DNA of 64,000 nt from Apostichopus japonicus (lineage: Eukaryota; Echinodermata; Holothuroidea; Aspidochirotida; Stichopodidae). How positions within the stretch are numbered: the stretch's first letter is position 1; each line of letters starts with the position of its first letter. The translations under genes were made by a program, and so were the position numbers. Below the pieces are notes generated by a model that made no database searches, was not told where the DNA came from, and was given only the letters and a program-made list of their open reading frames with translations. Location of the stretch: positions 2,988,001 to 3,052,000 of the forward strand of contig NC_092581.1 of assembly GCF_037975245.1 (NCBI RefSeq), read 5' to 3'. This document shows positions 1 through 11,300 of the stretch, piece after piece.

Positions 1-244
1 CCAAACTTGCATACAGTGTAACTACAATAGCTCTTGTGGGGACTTTGGCACACTCAATGTCACATGACTTCGTAAGTACGACAGATTTAAAACACAATTC
101 TGGCCGTGTATAGTACCACATTAAATGATCGGGTTATTGTTAACCAGGAGAGACTTGAACGACCCTTTACGACTGTGCCAGACGGGTAAACAATGGAAGA
201 TTTACAAGTACTAGCAATCAAACTTTAGTCTCTAATATTTACAT

Positions 245-279
245 ATAGCTCCTGATGTACATGTATAATCAGGAGCTAT
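245..279. other. Perfect 12-bp hairpin
   Basis: ATAGCTCCTGAT at 245-256 pairs exactly with ATCAGGAGCTAT at 268-279 over an 11-nt loop. No terminator role applies in this genome; it may be a short palindrome or a transposon remnant. Confidence 0.6.
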
Positions 280-1210
280 CTGTATATAAATGTATATAAA
301 TGGTACACTGCTTCAATTAAAACGTTATCTATCTTACACATTAGGGGTGTAAAGTTACAGGTAGGTTTATATATTATCTAGTACAAAATGGTATAATCAA
401 CTCACTGTATTATCTTCAATAGATAAACGACCTACATCTATGACACACAAATGAGCCTTCCACAACCACTGTACAAAACTGTTTTTCTATATAGCAGTGA
501 GTACCGTACCGTTGTCCAATAAAATTGGAGATTTTTATAGATATGTCAAATGTTCCAGTCTTCCAGTATATTCCCAAATATTCCCAAATGAAAACATAAC
601 TAAAAAGGTTGTACATTTTGCTTTGGGTAAGAACTTTGTATTAAATAGCGCTCTGATTAGTGCAACATTCAAAAATCATTGGCTTTCGCCTCATCAAATC
701 TAGATTGTTTTCTTGTTGTTGTGTTTTTTTAAAGGAAAGTCACCCAGAATGAAGCAATACATCATATGTGACAAATCTAAATCTTTACTTTCCGGACAAT
801 TTGAACAATTTAAAATCTTAATGTAAAAGTTTCATTATTCCGCCGTAAATTCACGTTTCTTTTACATATGGTAAAAAATAACCCTCGGGAATAAGCTGAA
901 GGCGAGGGTCCAGTAAAAGCAATGGTCTTCTGACCAGGCTCAAGACGACCCAAAAAGTCTCTTCGGACAACCAAATATCAGATTTGGCGGTCCCTGGCGG
1001 ACTACTGGATGTTAAATATCAAATTTAGATTGCAGTGTAACTATGTTTATACCCCCCCCCCCCCGGAAAGGTACAGTACAATAATAAACTTCATATCACC
1101 CTCCACGCCTTTGGAGAAACATAAAAGGAAAGTTTTTAAACATAGTGGTAGGCCTTTAATCCAACCCATAGTGGAGTTTTACTGCTGCAAAGCTGGTGTT
1201 TCTATTCACC

Positions 1211-2032
1211 AAACCTAACCATCATTCCCTGTGTACAGTGTACACACTGATCATATTTTTGTTACTTTGCTGTATTGTTTCCGGTCAACCAAATTTGCTG
1301 TTCGTACAACCGAGAAGTTAGACCTGAAGAGTGATGGGTTAAGTAAAGTAAGGTCAAAGATCAGGTACTGTACTACACAAGTTATGTCATTCATTTGTCA
1401 AAACTGAATGTTCTTATGTTTATTGCTTTAACTTTCCAATCACTGTTTAATAATAGATTTTCACTTTCACCCAGAAGTGATTTACAAGGTTTAAAAAGCA
1501 ATTTTCGCTTTGGTAAAAATCTACTTGCCATTCTGCCTCTGAAAAAGATCCTGCTAGAATCGAAAGGCCTGGCCTACTTACTCTTACAAATTCTCTTACA
1601 CAGGGCTCTTTACTGGTTAAGCAGTTTGCTAACAGTTTTGTTTTATATTTGGTCGAATCTATTTATACTATTTGAACAGTATTTCCTATTGTTTTTTCAT
1701 GATCAGAAACAACTTGACGGTAGTTAAACCTTTCCATCATCCTGAATCTGACTTTCATTTGTATTTTTAAAGTAGTTAGGTAGGTCAATGCCTTGGATCT
1801 TTGTGGATATGCCACCGTTCGGAAGGTGCCATCAAGCATGCCACCGCTCACGCCAGTCCTAATTGTAAATTATAATCCCTTGTACAAAATAGCTTCTTAT
1901 ATCAAGCAAAAAAAGTAAACCTAACCATCTCTCCCTATGTACAGTGTACGCACTGATCATATTTTTGTTACTTATCCGCATTGTTTTCGGTCAACCAAAA
2001 TAGCTTCTTATATAAAGCAAAACAAGTAACAA
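1211..2032. repeat. Direct repeats of an AACCTAACCAT/GTACAGTGTAC unit
   Basis: AAACCTAACCAT...TGTACAGTGTAC...CTGATCATATTTTTGTTACT at 1211-1296 recurs at 1917-2000. CAAAATAGCTTCTTATAT at 1885 recurs at 1997, so the second copy is part of a nested duplication of about 112 bp. Confidence 0.8.
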
Positions 2033-2488
2033 AAACGTATCAGGTTCTTACCAACAATAAACCGTTCCAAGAAATGAAATCCACAAATCACTTGTCCAAG
2101 ACAAACTTGTGATATTTAAACTACAAACCATAAATAGATTTGCATGCCTGTTTATCTTACTACGTCCCCACACCCCCCCCCCCCTATTCTCAGAAACTAA
2201 TTTAACTTCTTTAGCAGTTGCCCTCGCCAAGACGACTCATTCAACAATTTCTGGGGAATGATTAAGATGCGTTCAATTTCTCTGATTGACTAGTCTTAAT
2301 AGCAACTTCTGCCGAGGAGTTACACATTTGTGGGCAACACTGATGTCTTCCCTTACGTATATATATTGCAGACATTGATCACACGGTATTAAAATGGATT
2401 CTCAGAATGTCTTTCTAATAAGGTTACTACAGAATGTCGTCCACTATATCCCAAATACATCCACTGAAATAAAAAATCGGGTACTTAC

Positions 2489-2548
2489 GGAAGTACAGAT
2501 CTTGGCAGACAGTCTCAATGTCAACCCACTGAGTCTTGGCATATGTTT
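2489..2548 (-). CDS. Candidate 60-nt exon, same unidentified gene
   Basis: Flanked by TTTTCTTCAG|AAA and TTCC|GTAAGTAC, both strong splice signals. If joined directly to the exon at 3202-3384 the frame would read KHMPRLSGLTLRLSAKICTS. Another frame, TYAKTQWVDIETVCQDLYF, looks more protein-like but would need an intervening exon. The gene it belongs to is unknown. Confidence 0.25.
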
Positions 2549-3201
2549 CTGAAGAAAACAAATGTAGCAGGAAATTCTATTAAAGCTCCCTACCATGAGA
2601 CGGACTCGACAAGATTAACTATTTTAATGACTAACCTAGATACTAGACACTTCCCAAGTATCCTTCAACCCCCCCCTCCAACACATCATCCTCCCCTTCC
2701 CCCCCCCGCCCTCACCCCATCCTTTCCACTTCATTATGAAAGTTCTAATAGTGACATAAGACGACAACAAAACCTATGATAATGAAATGCACCAGAACAA
2801 TGCCCTCATCACAAGAATACATCCTGCCCCCCCACCCCCCACCCCTTGTTCTTCCCCCACTTACCCTACCCTCTGCTCTGTATTTACCAGGCTTGGGTTA
2901 CCCTTCTATGATCTGATTTCATGAAACGGTCTACTATATACAACATTTAATTGCAATGTGAGTTCTATGGTCAGAGCTGAACTAGAATATCTGGCGTTCG
3001 TGCAACTTAAAAAATTATCCAATTGCAGTATCTGAAAATCACCTGTTAGTATTTGTAGTACTACAGAACAAGACAGTTTAAACAGATTGTTTCGTCGTAC
3101 AGTCCTTTCCATGTACAACCTTAGGCTGGGTCGCTGGGATATATTTCCTGAACAGTAAACTTCTCAAACAGCCCAAAAGAAAAAAAAACATGGAAACCTA
3201 C

Positions 3202-3384
3202 CATATTCTTTAGATTATACCGGACTGGCGTCTCTGGTTGAAGGTGTCCTCTCCGTAATTTCTTCGTCCGTCCATTTCTAAAACAGAAGATACCCAGGAT
3301 GATTCCACTGAGAACAAGCGGGCACAGGACATACGGAGAAGTAAGTTTACTCAACATACCCTCCGAGAGGTGCCCTAACGAAGG
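3202..3384 (-). CDS. Candidate exon with hydrophobic segment, unidentified gene
   Basis: Open for 61 codons between a strong acceptor (CTCATTATTTCTTCGTCAG) and donor ATG|GTAGGT. It reads PSLGHLSEG, then MLSKLTSPYVLCPLVLSGII and LGIFC, a membrane-spanning stretch, then a basic segment FRNGRTKKLRRGHLQ and ETPVRYNLKNM. This looks like the N-terminal anchor of a type II or tail-facing membrane protein, with the internal Met at 3357 as a possible start. I do not recognise the family. It could be a chance ORF; the paired splice signals, hydrophobicity and basic flank are the only support. Confidence 0.35.
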
Positions 3385-4029
3385 CTGACGAAGAAATAAT
3401 GAGAAAAATTATCAATTTCAAACAGGTGATGGGAGAACATATATTGTCAACAATGGTGAAAGATGGCGCACAGACAAGCACCAAACTGGACCATAATTAA
3501 TCGTTTGAACAAACTTTGTTTTTTATTTTGATACTCATATGTTGTATTGTTAAAGTCACATGTTGTGTTTTTAGCAATCATCGTAATTGGTAATTATTCA
3601 TATTCTATTTTCATAATATTTTTTTATCCTTTCGTTGTTTTTAACTTATAATTCAGAGCCTGAGTGGTCCTCTGATTTGGATATATTACTTTTATAGTAC
3701 TTTTTATAGATTCAAATTAATATGCAGTATATATACCGTGCAATGTGCCCTGCACTTTGCAAGTTATTCAAATTGTCCTAAAAATACGTACCAATTTTGG
3801 GCAAATAACCTCAAAACTGTGTCAGGCACCAAGTGACCACCATTCTATGTCACCTAAGTAGACCCTGTTTCCCTTTATAAATCATGTTTTTGCAAATCAA
3901 ATTTCTACAAAAGTGCAGAACAACCGTATCCAACCCCCTACACCCACCTCCCCTTCTCTTCACAACCCCACAGTTTGGTAAATGCAGGGATAGTACCCAT
4001 CCTATAATCTAATAAGCCATGTGCATATG

Positions 4030-4406
4030 CACTGGCGGAGCTAGGGGTATTGGTCAGGGGGGTCCAGAATAGTCTGTAGGGGCGCTTTCGACACTATCTA
4101 AGCGGAGCGCCACCACGGGTTAGCGCGGAGCATACATACATTTTTTGAGCAAAGATACTCCCTAGATCGCCGGAAATTACCCTTTCCAGGCCTGGATAAT
4201 TTGCAGATAAACGAAGAATATACAGGTAGGTGTCATCGCCAACAAAATGTGACAAATGTCAATAGGTAGATGAAAGTGCAATAAAAAAGTCAATAATCAC
4301 GAATAAGTAAAAAGTGGTAAAAAGCTGAAAAGGGGGCCAGCAGTCCATTTGAGTCCGTCAGGGGGGGCATCCGCCCCCCCCTGACTGTATGGACGCTCCG
4401 CCACTG
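4030..4406. mobile_element. hAT-type non-autonomous element (MITE), 377 bp
   Basis: Ends are CACTGGCGGAGCTA at the left and, read inward from the right, CAGTGGCGGAGCGT; this CAGNGGCGG form is typical of hAT transposons. Subterminal G/C runs (TCAGGGGGG and CCCCCCCTGA) extend the inverted ends. It is flanked by the perfect 8-bp duplication TGCATATG at 4022-4029 and 4407-4414, the hAT target-site length. There is no transposase ORF, so it would have been moved in trans. Confidence 0.85.
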
Positions 4407-6000
4407 TGCATATGCTGGCATACTCCTATTAGAGTCTATATCCATCCGCCCGATTGTTCTCCTTCAGGAAAAGTGTCAAAAAGCAGCAGGAGAACATCTT
4501 TTTTGAGCTGTTATCAATCAGGATCTAGTTTTTTTGTGGCTTGAATGTTGAAGAGCATGAATGGAAGTACATGTGGTGACAAACTTGGCTCAAATGAGGC
4601 AATTTTAGACCCCTTTAGGCTTCCCAGGAGCAGTGTACGAAAATTGTGTACTACTGAGCGAAGAGGTTTGTTTACAAGTGGCAAAAACTTCAGGCTCTGA
4701 TAGCAAAAAAATCTGCGAGATCATGGTACGGAAAATTGATGGTGCCACGATAGGCCGACTTTTATCTAGACTTAGAGACCTCATTACTTTTGTGATTTAG
4801 GGTGTAAGTCAATGGGGCTTTTAATGGGCGTATGCTACCATATATACAGTGAGGGGGTATGAAGCTGTTATGGTATATTTATTGATTTCGCATGGCTCAC
4901 ACACTGCATTACTCTTACAGCTAGATCTTTGTGAAGCATTCTGAGTTTGTACAAATTTTACTCTGCACAATTTGTACAAAGAACAAATTTTAGTTTACAA
5001 TAATCTGTTCTAAAACAGGGTTGGAAACACAGATTGCGGAGCTGGGCAGGCCCGCCACACTACCCTTTTCTGCCGCTCATTTTTTATGACTCAAATGGGA
5101 ACCTGCCATCCAGCACTTCTTTCTTGAAAAAAAATTGGTCAAAACAGTCTGTATGAATTCATGAGCAGGAGATTCCAAGAAAGAGATATGATCCAATATT
5201 ATACATGCTTCCAATTTTTTTTTAAGTGTTCATTTTTAAAAATATTTTGACTGTCTGCTACCTGGGTCTGCATTTACTTATTACAGGTGCAAACAACTAG
5301 TTGCACCCTTCCCTAACAAATAGGCCCCTGATTGTATCTCCCACTTCTCCCCCCCCCCCCACATCCCACATCCCCCACTACCAAGCTGTGACCGTGATTG
5401 AGACTACACCCCTACAAGTACTGTAGGTACATTACATGGTGCATACTGCACCCTTTAAAACGTTAAATTTAATCTGATTAGCAAGGTGATAAACTGCAGG
5501 GTAATTGGTGACTGGAAAAAGAAAAAACAATGGGCAAACAGGGCAAGGTTCAAGGTTCTCTGTTAATTTAGATAGACCTCACAAGGTAGAGGCTGTTCAA
5601 CTTACTGAGCTGTTTATAACACAAGTACACAATAATTATTTGTAGATCCAATCTGACACACAACACCAAGCTAGTTACTTATCCTGCGTGTTCACTTTCA
5701 TGTTGTGTATGGTATCATGTCAAACAGCTCTATAACACAGACTATTGCAGCCTAGTGGCATCAAGAGACAGGTCAGACCCCCAGCCAATTATGTCACCAA
5801 GCCCCATTTTTAAAATATTTTTTTCCTTTAAAATTATATTAAATGAAAATCGGACAATACAAATCTCATACTGTATTTCCCTGGGCTTTCTAATTGTCAC
5901 CAGACCAAACACTCCAGGACTTATAACCACTCAGGCAGTTTTCTGACTTATCTCTTCTCCACAATATAGTCAGCAAGACTGACATAGCAGAATTACTTAA

Positions 6001-7780
6001 AGGGTGCGCACAAAGAAAAGTCTCATGCCGGTAATCTGACCTAGTTTCGAATATGGTGTAACAGAAGTGTTAGACACCACCATCGAACCCAGAAAATACA
6101 CACACAGCTTGCTACCGTTGGTAATTATACACTAGTGTACAGTCAATACATACAGCTACAGTCAATACCCACAACTACAGTGTACATAGCAGCGTGGACA
6201 TCTCAGGTCTAGATAAAAGATAACAAGGTATCACGTTTCATTACTGTCTGCATTTTGTAGCGACAAGAAGAAACGTCATTTGCAAGCAACAGAAAGTTAA
6301 CCTTGTTCAGAGCGCTGCACGCGGTTTGGGGCGAGTCTTCAATGCGTTTAAAAACCACTTGAAGCAGCCAGTTGCCCTTATATACTGCATGTGACCCTTT
6401 AATATTAAACAAAACAATCGATGAAGTACCGAAAACCAGATAATTCTGATTTCAATTGAAACTGTTTCTCTCCTGTTCAGACTTATTCAGACCTGTTCAG
6501 ATAAGTACAACCAGCATATTAGTACAAGTAGCAAAACCCTGGGTATGAGTACCAGGCTCTTAAAATGAATAGTACATAATTTTGCACTAGTCAGTTCCTA
6601 TACTTTTTCAAATTGCTCCGAGTACTTCCACAAGGCCGAGAATGAGTACGGGGTTTCTATGGAAGATTACAAGTACGAGTAGTTCAAACACACAAAGTGA
6701 CCTTCTATCCCACAAATTATACATGTAGCGATAGTTTACTGGATTTTCCATCTTTAACACTGAAATATATAGCACTGAAGTCTGTCCGTAATATAATGTC
6801 GAGTAAACAGTTTGCAATCGATTACACTTGTGCCTCACATTTGCAAAATTTATTGCAAATTTTGTTTACTGAATGTATATTTATCATTAAGGATCATGGA
6901 GTACATGATCATGTATGTCCTGGCAACACGCACAACTTTGCAGTAACAAAACAGCAATGTAATGCTATTGAAAATGAACTAACCTCACTTCTCACAGTAA
7001 TTAAGAAAGTAGCCAGACATTGGGGCACACTAGAGACACATATGGGGAAAACTGAAGGAAGAACAATTTTGTGTCGCAGCAAAAGTAGAAACATGGTTTA
7101 GTAACTAGTGTCATATGCCTACAGTAGTTCTAGACAACGACTTGTCTATGTACAACGACACAATCTATAAGATTTTAAATGGACCAATTTGTGGCAACCT
7201 GCAGTCATTTCGTTCACTTAACAGAATAAATATAAGTTAAAGCCATCATAATGTTGCCTCCTAAGTCCCATTTCATAAACTATACTCATACTAGGCCTAG
7301 CCTAGGTTACATTAACTCCCTTTTTGGATACAACTTAATTTTCAACCTTGTCATTGTTTGTTAAAATCTCCTTCATATTCTACGTCAATAACAACTTCAG
7401 CTGCATTTAAATAAAACTTTACTCAGAGTCAATGGGATATTTATATAACTTTAAACGCATTGAAGACTCGCCCCAAACCGAGTGCGGCCATCTGAAAAAG
7501 TTAACTTTCTGTTGCTTGCAAGTGACGTTTTGTTAGTGTCGCTACAAAATGCAGACCGTAATGAAACGTGATACCTTGTTATCTTTAGCTGGACCTGAGA
7601 TGTCCATCACTGTATCGTTTGCTGTGGGTATTGACTGCAGCTGTATGTACTGACTGTACACTAGTGTCTACTTACCGACAGTAGCAAGCTGTGGTGTCTA
7701 ACACATCTGTTGCACCTCATTCAAAACTAGGTCAGATTACCGGCATTAGACGTTTCTTTTTGCGCGAGTCTTCACACCCT
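6001..7780. mobile_element. TTAA-flanked element with about 350-bp inverted ends
   Basis: The left arm (6001-6353) and right arm (7450-7780) are inverted copies at roughly 80-85 percent identity by eye, sharing for instance GCCGGTAATCTGACCTAGTT and TTTGGGGCGAGTCTTCAATG. The termini are AGGGTG and CACCCT, each bounded by TTAA (5997-6000, 7781-7784). TTAA duplication is used by piggyBac and Kolobok transposons. The 1.1-kb core has no recognisable transposase, so it is likely non-autonomous or decayed. A single-base-clean TSD of only four AT bases is weak evidence alone; the long arms are the strong evidence. Confidence 0.75.
6697..7101 (+). CDS. Unrecognised ORF in the core of the TTAA element
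   Basis: An open frame of about 134 codons; the first in-frame ATG gives MSSKQFAIDYTCASHLQN. It contains NTHNFAVTKQQCNAIENEL, a plausible helical, soluble sequence, but I recognise no domain, THAP finger or DDE motif. It may be a remnant of the element's own protein, a captured host fragment or a chance ORF in AT-rich DNA. Confidence 0.2.
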   Translation: MTFYPTNYTCSDSLLDFPSLTLKYIALKSVRNIMSSKQFAIDYTCASHLQNLLQILFTECIFIIKDHGVHDHVCPGNTHNFAVTKQQCNAIENELTSLLTVIKKVARHWGTLETHMGKTEGRTILCRSKSRNMV

Positions 7781-9189
7781 TTAAGCTAGATCTATTATTA
7801 CTTTATATTAGTAGCCAAGGCCTTGTATGAGCCTGAAAAATTTGGAGCATGTTAGACGATATATGCCTACTTTGCTAGGTCAGGTAACATTATTAACAAT
7901 ACATTTACCTTACAAGGACAACAGTTGTAACCTTTTATCAATGTGTTAAGCATTGTTTTTATTCATTACTAGCTAAGCCTAGGCTCTCGGTACCACTAAC
8001 ATGACAATGCTAGCCCAAAGTAGCACTGTACCAAGCCCAGGCTGGCATAAGCTAAAAAATCGTAGCCTAGCTTGAGGATTGTTGTAACAAGTTGTATGTA
8101 GAGTTCTTACCAAGGCAAGTGTCACTGGAATTTTCCTTCGTTTGTTCAAGCCCTGTCTAACAGTGAATGCTATGCATAATTTACAAGGCTGGGCTGTTAC
8201 ATCTTTGAGATTATTCTGATTATAACTGTAAAATCGGTGTACATATTAACCTGGCTTGTCGATACTGACGTGCACTCGTGTGGTTTGCCTACTGCAGCCT
8301 GTAGAGCCGTGTCAGTTGTTTCCCGCCGATTCCTTTTAAATTATGTACCCGTTCCGCTACATTGACTCTTACTACTTACAATGGCATTTATATTTCAAGT
8401 AAGAAAAAGTTTCTATACACGATTTAACTAGATTATTGCCTCTAACCTGCCAGTTGGAAACACTCAACTACCCTTCGATGGACCTTTAATCACTCCCGTA
8501 AAGAAGCGTAATAATTACAATCGATATTTTCAGAAGTTACTATTCAACTTTGATGCCATGCCCAATATAAATAATAAAATAACCCTGACAAAGAACTTGA
8601 AGCAATTGGCGATTAAATGAACATTTCTACGATAAGTTGAGAGAAGCTAAGTTGGCTTCTTTGCGACTGTATTAAAATGGTAATTTGGAGACTGATATCT
8701 TCGAATACTTTACCAATAACCGCAATGATTTGGACCCCTTTATTCTCGGTGCCATGATCGTAGCTCGCCCTCCCCGTGTTCTGCTGCAGCGAATCCACGT
8801 AAGCATGTTCAGACGGGGATTCCCAACATTAAACAAAGGACGCTCATTTATCACACAAAGGTCATTATTCATACACAGATCGGCATTGACTGTTTTTTTT
8901 TTACTTAAGCCTGACATTTTCCTAGTAGCTTCATAGTACTCATATGTGAATAATTTGCCGCACTGGATGGGGGAGGGGGCGGGGTGAGGTGGACGGGGAG
9001 GAGGAGGATCACGACAGGGAAGTATTAGGAATATAAGGCGTAGGCTGAAGGGGGGTCTTCAAAATTTTCCTCAACAGATTCAGTTAGGGGCATATGTGAA
9101 TTTTACAAAGGACAGGATTGGCTGGTCTGACGTGATTGAAATCAAGTTCTCAAAAAGGGGATCTTCCCTCACCCAGAAAACAATGAAAA

Positions 9190-9915
9190 GTTCTATGATG
9201 CGATTAGTGTGTTACTGAAATCGACATATATGTCGAATCATGGAGCTATAAACATATGTCGGTTTCTCGTGCTCTCATTGGACGACCAGTGTCACATATT
9301 GTGTCTAGCGCTGATTGGATGAAATCGACAAATGTGAATGACTATACAAGCCTAGCTATAAGCAGGGAGTCTATATACACAGAGTAAAGCTGTCCGGACA
9401 GGTCATCTAAGGCTTGCAAAGATAGTGATATACTTATGCACAACCAATTAAAATCCATATCAATATATACTGCTGTTCATTTTTCTGGTTCTTCCAAGGT
9501 CATGGTTTCCAATTTATGCAAATCTTGATGAAAAGAACGTTGTGAACATAACGTTTAGCTATTCTAATTTCAACTGCTTGGATTCTGGGCATATGAATAT
9601 GTATATATAATTTAATCATAGCACGAAAGTTGACATAAGTCAATACAATTCGACATATGTCGATTTCTTTCACATACTTCTTCCAATCAGAGCACTTTAA
9701 AATGACATGTGACAATGATCGTCCAATAAGAGCACGAGAAACTTAGGCTATGTCAATTTAATGTGACATATGTCGATTTCTTCCACCCAGAGCGCTAGAA
9801 AACAACATGTAACACTGGTCGTCCAAAGAGAGCACGAGGAACTGACATACTGTATGTCAATTTACTTTGACATTTGTCGATTTCACTAGGTGTCGATTTC
9901 ATCCAATCAGTCTGT
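9190..9915. repeat. Inverted repeat of CGACATATGTCG-type units
   Basis: One unit at about 9205-9345 (GAAATCGACATATATGTCGA ... TTTCTCGTGCTCTCATTGGA ... AGCGCTGATTGGATGAAATC) recurs inverted and twice in tandem at about 9650-9770 and 9770-9912 (GACATATGTCGATTTCTT ... GTCCAATAAGAGCACGAGAA). The palindrome CATATGTCG and ATTGG motifs recur in each. About 300 bp separates the arms. It could be a MITE cluster or palindromic satellite; no coding content. Confidence 0.7.
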
Positions 9916-11144
9916 AAGGAGATTTGAGCCTTAGAATGTCATTTGAGTTATGATTACACCAACAAAATTTACTCTTGGCTTTAGTAACAGTAATAACGAG
10001 AGAAATAAGTTCACATTGGGTGAGTTCAAATGGAACCCTAACGGTAGGCATGTTACCTGCCCCTCTCACCTACCGTACCCCCCCCCCCCTCCCCTTCCTT
10101 TTTCCATTTCCCCATTCGTGCCATGTTTAGAGGCCAGTGCCGACCACGATTCAACTCGAAACTACAACACAAGATGAAGGAACATTGCGATGAATAATGT
10201 AACGAACATATTCATGTAGCTATAATATATTGTCACCTGCATGTTTTGGTAGTGGGGGGGGGGGTTGGAAATGACAATAGCAAGAAAAAATCTCAACTCT
10301 CGTAAACAACCTCCTGCAGTGTGGACCTATAGGAGACTCATGAACAATGAAAGAGATTACCGTGTAAGACAAGGAACTCCTTGGTTACGCCTATTATAAG
10401 AACCACAGACAATCTCGTCAACCAGATCAATAAAACGATTCCGTATAGGGCGCGTTATATTCTAAAGAGCCAACGACCTCTCTATTGATTAATCGGTATT
10501 AGTCAATAGTTGAACATGTGCCTCGGGTTAAATGGAGAACCTGTTATTGTTATGCCTTTCTAACTTTGTGATGTTGGACAGTTATATACGGACCTTGGAT
10601 ACATTATAAGCGTTAGCTCTAATATATCCAACACTGTAAGTGTTACATTTAACATCCAACACAAGTTAACAACATCCAACACTTTATGGTGATTGCAATG
10701 TATCCGGTAAAACCCCGCTTTTTACCAGGGATTTCTAACAAACCAAAAATTCTGATATTGTGAAGGATTGAGTATTTCGGAGCAAATTTCATCTCTATGT
10801 TTTGTGATTTTAAGACTGCCGAAGGGCGGATCATTGGCGAAAGAAAACTCTTGGCAACTTTTATCGATATATATTTTATGTATAGTCTGCGATAGAATAC
10901 TGAGATGGACACATTTAATATATATTTGAAAATATCTGAAAGTAAAATATTCTTGCTAGAAGTCTGAATTATCTATTTCAATAAGGAGGACTCTAATATG
11001 AAAAACATGCTGTAAAACGTGTTCAAAAAAATCTTGTCTCCGGTAGTATTTAAGGTAAATATAAGTTTGCTGGAATTGAACTAAAATGTAAATAAAAAAG
11101 AAAAATACTTTTGCAAAGTGATAAAAAACAACCCCGTGTTACCT

Positions 11145-11300
11145 ATGTCACAAACCGGACGCCGTAGAGCTTCGCTCGCGAGTTCCAACAGCTCCATCGG
11201 CGCACGGAAGAAGGTCGGAGGTTATGTTTTAGGGGAAGTGATAGGTAAAGGGAGTTTCGCTAAAGTTAGAATAGGAACACATCTACTGACCCAAGAAAAG
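11145..11300 (+). CDS. HUNK: HUNK exon 1: start codon and glycine-rich loop
   Basis: Codes residues 1-52. A basic, Ser-rich leader ([12 protein letters not shown]) precedes the first kinase strand [18 protein letters not shown]. The exon ends exactly at a codon boundary before a strong donor, AAG|GTAAGT. The leader RRRAS would fit a basophilic-kinase phosphosite, which is inference. No TATA box or initiator could be assigned upstream. Confidence 0.88.

Larger units (their letters stand above)
1..2488. other. AT-rich DNA with direct repeats, no supported gene
   Basis: Contains the hairpin at 245-279, the direct repeats at 1211 and 1917 and poly-C runs at about 1053 and 2169. A possible small minus-strand exon (2052-2105, acceptor CACAAG, donor TTG|GTAAGA) was seen but its frame does not join well. 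Confidence 0.5.
3385..11144. other. Region upstream of HUNK, transposon remnants
   Basis: No supported gene. It holds the hAT MITE, the TTAA element and the CGACATATGTCG inverted repeat. At 8714-8755 on the minus strand ATG GCA CCG ... TTG|GTAAAG could be a first exon (MAPRIKGSKSLRLL) in phase with the candidate exon at 3202-3384, but this is weak. HUNK's promoter and any untranslated first exon must lie here or just upstream of 11145; no core element could be assigned. Confidence 0.6.

Noticed and set aside
2906-3118. 70-codon minus-strand ORF next to the candidate exon
   Set aside because: It has an acceptor-like TAACAG but no matching donor and no domain.
8685-8936. 83-codon plus-strand ORF with a possible donor GTAAGC
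   Set aside because: No acceptor or start support and no recognised family; the region is open on both strands by chance.
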